Made by a program: the position numbers and the translations under genes. Below are positions 8,657-21,600 of a stretch of DNA of 35,439 bases, one piece after another. Numbering within the stretch: position 1 is the stretch's first letter; each line of letters opens with the position of its first letter. The notes beneath the pieces were generated by a model. The model was given only the letters and a program-made list of their open reading frames with translations. It had not been told where the DNA came from and ran no database searches. Source of the stretch: Candidatus Aegiribacteria sp. (GTDB lineage Bacteria; Fermentibacterota; Fermentibacteria; Fermentibacterales; JCC-6). The stretch is from assembly GCA_030610085.1 (NCBI GenBank), contig JAUWSL010000005.1, positions 1 through 35,439 of the forward strand, in the 5' to 3' direction.

Positions 8657-10788
8657 ATGAATTCGATTCGGTTCCTTGTATCCGTTTCCGTTGCTGTTCT
8701 TTTACTTTCGTGCGGAAGCGGCAGAGAAACCGCGGATGAGCATTATGACGAAACCGTTTCAATTTATGCTGATAAGGGTGTGTACGTAGAATTGAAACTG
8801 GTTTCAGAGGAACATGAGGATTCCCTTATTTTCCGTAACGAAATACCGGTGGAATTGAGAGTGTCCTCCGAGAATTGTGAATCTTCCATTACCACGATGC
8901 TGGTTCCGGGTTGTGGCTCAACTCCTGTGGACAGAATGGAATACCTGTCCGGAAGTGATGTTCTGAATCTTGATACGAACTATGTCGAACCATACGGGGA
9001 GATGCACGGATTCACTGCTGTTGTTTATCTAAAGGGTGATTCAAGTGTTGTAGAAAGGGTCTGGAACAGGGGCAGCGGTGAGTTAGCCGTTCTTCAGATC
9101 AAATCAGGAAACACTTCGCTTAATATTCTTCTGACATCCTTCAGAGGCATATTGAGTAATGCGGAGATAGTACAGCCGGATAATGATCTCACCCGTTCTG
9201 TGTACCTTTCCGACAGATTCAGAAGTGAGATTGTTGAAGAAGTCAACGCAGATGTAGCAGTACCTCCTGAAGTAAGGCACAGAATAATATTGTCTGTTGA
9301 TCCTATGGAGAGAGAAATGCATGTGCTGGATTCGCTGACAATTGACTTCCGATCAACTCAATCCGACAGTCAGCTGATGATATATCTTCCTTACTGCGAT
9401 GATGGAGCATGTTTTGAAGCCCTTTCCGGATACACTGAAAACTCCGGGGATTCAATTCTATGTACCGCTGATTCAACAAGAGTTTTCTCGGGTCTGTTTT
9501 CCGGGAGCTGGAACGGATTCATATCATCCTCCACCGACAGGATTACGGGAGGGGGGCTTCAGATCAATCCTTCAACATCCTTCCAGAGCGGTATGTGGTT
9601 CTATCCCGGCTGCGGTGTCCCATCGGCCTATACATTCGCTATTTCGGTTCCTGACATGGGTTACGAGATCTATGCACCTCTTCAGGAGGTTTCCAGAGAT
9701 GTATACGATTCTTTGCTTACCGTATCCTATGTTTCCCCGATAGGAGGGATAAAGGGGCCACTCTCCTGGGCGACCGGAGGTTTCACTGAAAACTCAATTG
9801 CCGATGGCAGAAGCAGGTATATCTGCCTTGAGTCCGATTCGACGGCATTGGGGATGATCGATCTTGCGGATTGTATCGCCGATGTCCTCTGGCAGAACAT
9901 GGGCTATAATGGAGCAAGGCTTGATATCGTTGTTGTCAGAAGCCTGGACGTGCCCGTTTTTATCACCGGTTCCGGATGTGTTTTCCTTTCAACTGATATG
10001 CTTGCCTCCATCAGGGGATATGAAACCTGGTCTGATTCCCTTGTTCTCGGAAAAACAGTTCCTGCCACATCCATAATATTTGAAACAGCAAAGGCTTACC
10101 TGGCGGGGAGCACATACCTTTCGGAGAATCTCAGGAATGTACTTGCTGCATGGTCCGTTTACAGATTTGCCCTTTGGGGGGATGAATCGGCATCCGATCT
10201 GCTGCTTGACGCTTTCAGAAAGTACTATCTGTACTCTACGGAATTGAGCGGAGGAATCGAATACGCCATTGCAGATCCACGATTGAACGGATCTCCCCTT
10301 CATGATCCTGTGATATTCGGAAAGGCTCCGGTTGTCATGGAGTTTCTCATCCAGGATATCCCGGCTTTTGAAAGAGCAGTTCCAAGGGCGCTTGGTAACC
10401 TGCGTCACTCCGGTGATTCCTTCAGCAGGTTGTTTTCAGCTATGGGGATACGTGAAAACAGCGGATATGGGGAGATGTTCTTTCAATGGCTGTACAGTCC
10501 GGGTTTGCCGCAGCTGGAGATTTCGTGGAAGGATTCCTCGGGCACTCTCTACCTCCGTGCGGAACAATTCCAGCCAGGGCAGGATTTTCCCCTAGGCTCG
10601 GTACTTGATGAGATTCGTGTATTCACCGAAACAGATTCCATTGATCTGGATATCTTCCACGGTTCTACAGAGGGTTTTTACATGGGTGACATATCCGGCA
10701 CTGCTGAACGGATACTTGCGATCGATATCGATCCTGATGGTATTCTTCCGGCCGATATCGTATACAGACATATCAATAACGAACCGAT

Positions 10789-10792
<4 letters not shown>
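8657..10792 (+). CDS. Lipoprotein resembling an M1-family (gluzincin) peptidase with a degenerate active site
   Basis: Lipobox VAVLLLSCGSG. ATG 8657 follows GGAGGT. The stretch SIIFETAKAYLAGSTYLSENLRNVLAAWSVYRFALWG aligns by eye with the M1 HExxH-x18-E helix region but lacks both His and the distal Glu. Confidence 0.5.
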
Positions 10793-14816
<4,024 letters not shown>

Positions 14817-14818
<2 letters not shown>

Positions 14819-14850
14819 GGACGGAGCGTTCCTCCGTCCCTATTTTATTT
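14817..14850. terminator. Intrinsic terminator between convergent ligA and serC
   Basis: AGGGACGGAG-CGTTC-CTCCGTCCCT (10-bp perfect stem, 14817-14841) followed by ATTTTATTTTT. It lies between the two stop codons. Confidence 0.85.
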
Positions 14851-14851
14851 T

Positions 14852-15934
14852 TCAGTTTGCCGCCTTGAATTTCTTCATGAATTCAACGAGAGCTTCAACA
14901 CCCTCAAAGGGCATAGCATTGTAGATCGAGGCTCTGCATCCGCCGACAGATCTGTGTCCCTTCAATCCAAAGAGATCGTTCTCGGTACCTTCGACTATGA
15001 ACTTCTTTTCAAGCTCCTCAGATGGAAGGCGGAACGTAACATTCATCAGAGATCTGCTGTCTTTCTCAGATGTTCCCCTGTAGAAATCATTGCTGTCATC
15101 CATGTATGAGTAGAGGAGACCGGCTTTTTTCACGTTTGCCGCCTCAACAGCCTTGATTCCCCCCTGCTGCAGTATCCATTTCATGACAAGACCTACAACG
15201 TAGACAGGGAAGGACGGAGGAGTGTTGAACAGTGAATTTTTGTCAAGATGTGTTGCGTAGGACAGCATTGTGGGAACTTCCTTGCGTGCCTGATCAACCC
15301 AGGAGCGCCTGATGACTACCGCAGCAACACCGGAAGGCCCGATATTTTTCTGAGCTCCGGCGTAAATAAGGGAGAATTTACCGAAATCAAGCTTTCTGGA
15401 AAGGAAATCGGATGACATGTCGCAAACCAGTGGTACATCACCTGTTTCAGGGAAGTCATGTATCTGCGTTCCAACAAGGGTATTGTTGCTTGTGGTATGA
15501 ACGTATGCAGCACCTGGAGAAAGGTTGAACTTCTTCGGAATGTAACTGAAATTTGAGTCCTCACTGCTTGCGGCAATGTTTACATTACCGAAAAATTTCG
15601 CTTCTTTGACCGCCTTCTTCGCCCATCCTCCGGTGACAATGTAATCGGCAGTCATTCCATCCTTCAGGAAGTTGAAAGGAAGAGCGCAGAACTGAGTGCT
15701 GGCCCCGCCACCAAGGAAAAGCACTGCATAATCGTCATCTGAAAGCCCCATTATATCAAGCATGTTCTTCTGTGCTTCACAGAACATCCGGTCGAACTGC
15801 GCGGAGCGATGTGATATCTCCATTACTGACATTCCCATGTTGTCGAAATTCACGACACCCTTTGATGCTTCCTTCACCACATCGTACGGAAGAGTAGCAG
15901 GTCCTGCGAAAAAATTGTATACACGTTCGGGCAT
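14852..15934 (-). CDS. serC: Phosphoserine aminotransferase SerC
   Basis: MPERVYNFFAGPATLPYDVVKEA, GGGASTQFCALPFNFL, IYAGAQKNIGPSGVAAVVIR (PLP lysine), GHRSVGGCRASIYNAMPFEGVEALVEFM. Confidence 0.94.
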   Translation of the reverse strand: MPERVYNFFAGPATLPYDVVKEASKGVVNFDNMGMSVMEISHRSAQFDRMFCEAQKNMLDIMGLSDDDYAVLFLGGGASTQFCALPFNFLKDGMTADYIVTGGWAKKAVKEAKFFGNVNIAASSEDSNFSYIPKKFNLSPGAAYVHTTSNNTLVGTQIHDFPETGDVPLVCDMSSDFLSRKLDFGKFSLIYAGAQKNIGPSGVAAVVIRRSWVDQARKEVPTMLSYATHLDKNSLFNTPPSFPVYVVGLVMKWILQQGGIKAVEAANVKKAGLLYSYMDDSNDFYRGTSEKDSRSLMNVTFRLPSEELEKKFIVEGTENDLFGLKGHRSVGGCRASIYNAMPFEGVEALVEFMKKFKAAN

Positions 15935-16061
15935 TTCTGTCTCCCTGGTTAAAGTTATGCTGGTAAAAACACAAATTTCACATTCTCAGGAACAACGAGG
16001 AATATGCTTACTTCGACCGGTGATATGCAAGGTCTGATCCAAAAAACAGAATTCTTTCAAA

Positions 16062-17153
16062 TCAGGCTTTTGACGCTCTTGATAAAAGAAATATACCAAG
16101 GAAGATATAGGCAATATCGGCAATGCTTGCCGCAAGAAGAGGGGGAAGAGCTCCCTTATGACCAAGGGTCTGACCGAGCCGCAGAAGGGAGAAGAAAATG
16201 AAAGCCAGAAGTATTGCCAGCCCGATACTTGAGGACTTGCCGCTTCTTGGATTTCGCAGTGCCAGCGGGGCTCCCACAAAAACCATTATCAGATTTGAAA
16301 GGGGAAAGAAGAATTTCAGATAGAATTCGACAAGGTCTCCCCTTGAGTCACCGCCGGCTAGATCAACACTTTTAATGTAGTTCCGGAGTTCGAAAAAGTT
16401 CATTTCCTCCGGTGCTTTCTGTCTTGAACCGAAATTTTCAGGTGTTTCCGTTATTTCAGTGAGAACCAGTGAATCAGCTGTTGAGAAAACCAGCGCTCCG
16501 GAGGGTCCGAAGATCCTGTCAACAGTACCAATGCCTGTCCATGTGGAATCCTGCCATACCATTCTGTTCATATCCAGTCTTCTGGTAACTCTGCTGCTGT
16601 CATCGAACCACTCTATAGTAACATTGTCCATGATTTCGGTCTGACCGTTGAAAAAACCTATATCCAGTATTGATCCATCCGGTGATCTGTGAGCGAAATT
16701 ACTTCTTCTCGAATAGTTGATCGGTTCCTGTCCATCTATTTCGACCCTTTGCACCTGTGTCTGCTGATATGTAGCGTTGGCTACAATGAAATCGCCTACA
16801 CCCAGCTCAAAGATAGATGTGAGAGCACCGACGATCAGCAGCGGCAGAAAGATTCTGCGTATGCTTATTCCGGCGGACCTCATTGCGACAAGTTCGTTCC
16901 TTCTGGAAAGGGATGAGATCAGGAACAGCGAGCTTAGAAGAACGGCTACCGGCAGAACAAGTACGATGATGTAGGGCAATCCGTAAAAGTAATAGGTCAG
17001 AAATGCGCCCGGGGATACATCCTTATCAACCCATCTGGTGAAATGATCGAACGCATCGACGCTTACGAAAACGACCACAAATGATGAGACAGCTACAAGA
17101 ATCATCTTGATGAATCTCAAAGCAAGATAAATATCAAGTTTTCTGAAAATCAT
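16062..17153 (-). CDS. lptG: LptF/LptG-family (YjgP/YjgQ) LPS export permease
   Basis: LDIYLALRFIKMILVAVSSFVVVFVSVDAFD, LPVAVLLSSLFLISSLSRRNELVAMRSAGIS, C-terminal TM bundle. Assigning G versus F is tentative. Confidence 0.85.
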   Translation of the reverse strand: MIFRKLDIYLALRFIKMILVAVSSFVVVFVSVDAFDHFTRWVDKDVSPGAFLTYYFYGLPYIIVLVLPVAVLLSSLFLISSLSRRNELVAMRSAGISIRRIFLPLLIVGALTSIFELGVGDFIVANATYQQTQVQRVEIDGQEPINYSRRSNFAHRSPDGSILDIGFFNGQTEIMDNVTIEWFDDSSRVTRRLDMNRMVWQDSTWTGIGTVDRIFGPSGALVFSTADSLVLTEITETPENFGSRQKAPEEMNFFELRNYIKSVDLAGGDSRGDLVEFYLKFFFPLSNLIMVFVGAPLALRNPRSGKSSSIGLAILLAFIFFSLLRLGQTLGHKGALPPLLAASIADIAYIFLGIFLLSRASKA

Positions 17154-18562
17154 ACGGAACCGCTCAGCTGTGAGTCACCGGCAGAACCAGCATCCGAGAT
17201 CCCGCGGATTCTTTTGAAAAAAGATATGACAGCTGCGTATACTCTGCCCAGAGGGAGAGGATTGCCTTCATGCAGACTTCTGACAGTGAGTACTATTCCA
17301 AAGACTCCAAGTATGATATTCGGAAGCCACATCGAGAGGAATGCGGGCATCATTCTCCTGTCAGCAAGTTGCTCCCCGGCTATAAGGAAAAGGTAATACA
17401 GCAGGATAACCAGGAGGCTTACACCAAGGGCGATACCGGCGCTGCCCTTCCTGGTTGACAACCCGAGCGGGATACCGAGAAGCACGAATACTATACATGC
17501 GAATGGAATGGAGTACTTCTTCTGTATCTCAACTCTGTAGCGGCTTATGCTCCGCTGTATTGAAGCTTTGCTGTCTGCCAGAATACGAAGATCTCCCGAG
17601 AGCTGCGCCAGGAAATTCCTTGAGAGATTGAACCGTGTTCTTGCATCAAGGCTGTCAGGAGGAGGGAAAGTAGTTCTTCCTGTGAAGATCGTTGAATCAT
17701 TTATCAGGGCAAGAAGCGGGCTGCTTCCGTTTCTGACCAATGAATCCTCAAACATTTCAGCCCGTTTCTCAAGGGAATCGACCAACGCTCTCATCTGGTC
17801 TGCGGATAGTTCCCTGTCTCCACGGTTATCCCTGTCAAGCCTGACGAGTTCCTCGGATCTGACTATCTCAACCGTATACTCCGTGAAATCCAGCTTCCTG
17901 TACTCTCCGGTTTCCGTCACCTCATGCATCTGGCCGTCGGTGAGAACCAGACGGAAACGATTGGCTGAAACGGGTTCCATTCTTCCTTTAAGTGCGGTGA
18001 TAGTCCTTCCAGGCATACCCGGAACCCGTTCATGTATGACTACGTTCGAAAGATCACCGGTCAAGTCGTCTTTTTCTTCCACGATTATCCTGTAGTTTTC
18101 GATATCCTCTACGAACATTCCAGGTATGATCTTTGCGGCGGGGCGCATAGTGCCGATGTCCAGAAGAAGGTTCTTGGCCAGGTGATTTGCGTCCGGCAGA
18201 ACGTAGTTGTTAAAGAGTACCATGGTTGCTGTCAGAATGACCGCTGCCAGCATGAGCGGCTTGATAAGCATGAAGATATTTATGCCTGAAGATTTCATTG
18301 CAGTTACTTCAAGGTCGGATTCCATCCTGCCCACCGCCATGAGAATTCCAGCCAGAACTCCCATTGGGATCACAACCGCCACCATTGAGGGAAGCAGCAG
18401 CAGGAATACTTCTACAACTGTTCTTACGGGCACACCTTTGCTTACGATCATATCCAGAAGATCCAGCAATTTATCCAGCAGCATCACAAAAGTGAAAATG
18501 CCGCAGGAAAGAAGAAAGGGGGCAATGAACTCTTTAAGAGTGTAAACTTGCAGTTTTTTCAT
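17150..18562 (-). CDS. lptF: LptF/LptG-family LPS export permease
   Basis: MKKLQVYTLKEFIAPFLLSCGIFTFVMLLDKLLDL, IPMGVLAGILMAVGRMESDLEVTAMKSSGINIF, C-terminal TM bundle. 4-bp overlap with the downstream lptG-like gene; the track start 18610 is less likely. Confidence 0.87.
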   Translation of the reverse strand: MKKLQVYTLKEFIAPFLLSCGIFTFVMLLDKLLDLLDMIVSKGVPVRTVVEVFLLLLPSMVAVVIPMGVLAGILMAVGRMESDLEVTAMKSSGINIFMLIKPLMLAAVILTATMVLFNNYVLPDANHLAKNLLLDIGTMRPAAKIIPGMFVEDIENYRIIVEEKDDLTGDLSNVVIHERVPGMPGRTITALKGRMEPVSANRFRLVLTDGQMHEVTETGEYRKLDFTEYTVEIVRSEELVRLDRDNRGDRELSADQMRALVDSLEKRAEMFEDSLVRNGSSPLLALINDSTIFTGRTTFPPPDSLDARTRFNLSRNFLAQLSGDLRILADSKASIQRSISRYRVEIQKKYSIPFACIVFVLLGIPLGLSTRKGSAGIALGVSLLVILLYYLFLIAGEQLADRRMMPAFLSMWLPNIILGVFGIVLTVRSLHEGNPLPLGRVYAAVISFFKRIRGISDAGSAGDSQLSGSV

Positions 18563-18682
18563 ATACATCTCATTATAGGCTTTCAGAATAATCAGACAAC
18601 AATATGACAATTATACCCTGTACGGAGTTTTCTTTCCACTGCTATGGGAACCATGAAGCACCCGGGAGACTAGAATCTTCAA

Positions 18683-21600
18683 ATGAGAATAAGAACCGGA
18701 TTTCTGTCATGGACGATGTTGTTCATCATAAACACATCTGTCGGCGCTGTCGGGGTGCGTGCTCCCAGGCTCATTCCCGCCTATCCCTGGGAGACTGAAT
18801 ACTCTACCGATCTTCTTGTTGATCCCCGCGTATCATGGGAACTGGTAAATTCCATGCGAAGAGGTTTCATCTGCTGGCGGCTGTTCTATGGATCCATCCC
18901 TGTTTCAGTACAGGGGTGCTTTCCAATTGATGAGATGAACTATCGGTCGATGGAGTGGACTCTGCGGGACACGTGGACCGCCATGAACAGGAATAGCTGT
19001 CTGCGAACCTCAAGAGACCAGCGCTCTTTAATACCGACCATCTACCTGCCTCTGGACATGCCGCCGATACTGGCGGGTGCAATAGGTGAAGGCGGACAGA
19101 TAGATATCAGCGGTTATCAGAAGATCACCCTGTCCGGAATAAGCCATTACAGGCCGAACGCGATCGAAGTGGAGGGGGAGAGCCAGTCCCTCTTCCCTGA
19201 TCTCAAGATGGAACAGGAATTGAGGGTTCAGCTGGAAGGAACGATCGGTGAGAAGGTGCATGTTCATGTGGATCATGACAGTCAGAGGAGCTTCGGCCCT
19301 CAAAGCACTCTCAGCCTTCGTTACGAAGGATACGAAGATGAGATAATTCAGAGTATTGAAATGGGTGATGTCAGCCTGTCAATAACGGGACCTGAATTCG
19401 TCTCGTACAGCATCCCCCGCCAGGGACTGTTCGGAGCAAAGATACTGGCCCAGGTTGGTCCCGTTGAATTTACCACCATTGCCAGCCGCGAATCAGGCTC
19501 AACCGAGTCCTCTGAATTCGTCGGCCAGGCCACTCTGGTTGAAGACAGTATTCTCGATATACATCCTGCTGACAATTATTTCTTCTACACCTCACCCGAT
19601 TCCCTGGTTCAACCTCAGATTGCATCGATCAGGGTCTTTCAGGATGATCTTGACGGAACCAACAATCAGGAAACCGGTGCTGTTGAGGGGGCATGGTTCA
19701 TTGAAGGTTCAAGTGTGACAGGACCTCCGGGTAACTGGGATGAGCTTTTTGCCGGCCTTGATCTGGACTACGTTCTTGTCGATTCAGCCACTACCATCCG
19801 TTTTAGGACCCCCGTCAACAACAATTACATGCTGGCTATCTGGATGGTGACTGCAGAAGGCGATACAATCGGTAATGCTGCTCCGGGGTCGGACTGGAAT
19901 CTGAAACTGATAAAACAGAGTAATCCTCTACCTGTCGATCCCACATGGGCTTACGAACTGCGTAACAGGTATTTTCTGGGAGCCAACAACATCGTGCAGG
20001 AGAGTTTCAACTGCAACATTTACCTTGACAGGTCAGGGGAGGATCCTATTCAGACGCAGGATGGAATTCCGTTCATACAACTTCTCGAGCTCGATACAAA
20101 CGGTGATGGTTCTCTTGCCGATGAGGAGGATGCTGTTGACTGGGATAACGGCTTCCTCGTTTTTCCGGTAACCAGGCCTTTCATCGACCCCATCCTCGAT
20201 GTTACGAACCCCGCTGTGTACGACGAAAACAATCCTCTTCCTGTTCAGAGCAAGTACTTTATCGAGGTAAGTTACAGGGCGGCTTCTACCACATATTCAC
20301 TCGGACGCATGGGGATAATACCGGGCAGTGAGAATGTCACCCTTACCGTAGCCGGAAGTACAAGAGTCCTTGTCAGGGACGTTGATTATACGATCATCTA
20401 TGAAATCGGGCTGATCACACTCATGGGGGAAGCTGCGGAGGATGCCCAGAATCCCAGCAATACACTGCGTGTTGTATTCGAGTACCTTCCCCTTTTCGCG
20501 GCGCAGAAGAAGACCCTGATAGGAACAAGAGCAGTCTACCAGATTGGCTCTCATTCGTGGCTGGGAGCCACGGTAATGTTCGAGAGCGCAAGTACACCGG
20601 GAGATAGACCAAGGGTCGGAGAGGAATCCACCAGGACCGTGGTTGCCGATATTGATGCTCACCTCGAAGCGAAGCCGGAGTTCCTTACCGATTTCGCGAA
20701 TATGATTCCCGGGATAAACACTGAGACTGAAAGTAATGTGACCATTTCCGGTGAGATAGCCATGAGCTTTCCGAATCCTAACGTGGATAACATTGCCTAT
20801 ATCGATGATATGGAGGGCACCGAGACCGCTTTTCCAATCGGGCAGAGCAGAGCAGCATGGCACCTTTCCAGCATACCTGAAGCACAGTTCGCCCGTGATT
20901 ATCCTGCCGGTGAGCTCAGGTGGTACAATACTTATAGAAGATGGAAACTTGAAGACATCGTTCCAAACGTTACGGGCAGTCAGGAAGATAATTATGTGAA
21001 CAATGTTCTTGAACTTTATTTCCAGCCGGATGAAAGCACTAATAATTCATGGGGCGGGATCATGAGGTGTATGGACAAATACGGAATGGACTTATCTACA
21101 AAGACCTATCTGAGGATGTATATCAGAGTTACAGGTTCCGCCCAGAATGCCAATATCTGGCTCGATCTCGGAGAAAGGATAGACGAGGATTCCTACTGGC
21201 TTGAAAGGGAAGCAGGAGAACTTATCAGAAGGGCTAACGGGGGACTTGATACGGAGGATCTTAACTTCAACGGCGTACTTTCGAGCGATGAGGATACAGG
21301 TCTGGATAATTTCTGGGATGATGAGGAAAACCCTCCGGAGAGCGGCGATCCGAACATGGACAATTACTATTACAACGGTGATGATCCTCCATCCATCAGG
21401 TACGATAAAATAAACGGTACACAGAATAACAATCTGCTTGATACGGAGGATCTCAATAGAAATGGTGTGCTGGACAGATCCAATTCCTTCTTTCGAGTGA
21501 ACATACCGGTTGACAATGAGGATTACATTGTATCCGGGCCAAATGAAAATGGATGGATGCTTTTAGAGATCCCACTGGAAGACACTTCAATCGTTTCCGT

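Noticed and set aside
17547-18095. 182-aa plus-strand ORF opposite lptF
   Set aside because: Antisense to a conserved permease; Ser/Arg-rich translation without domain features.
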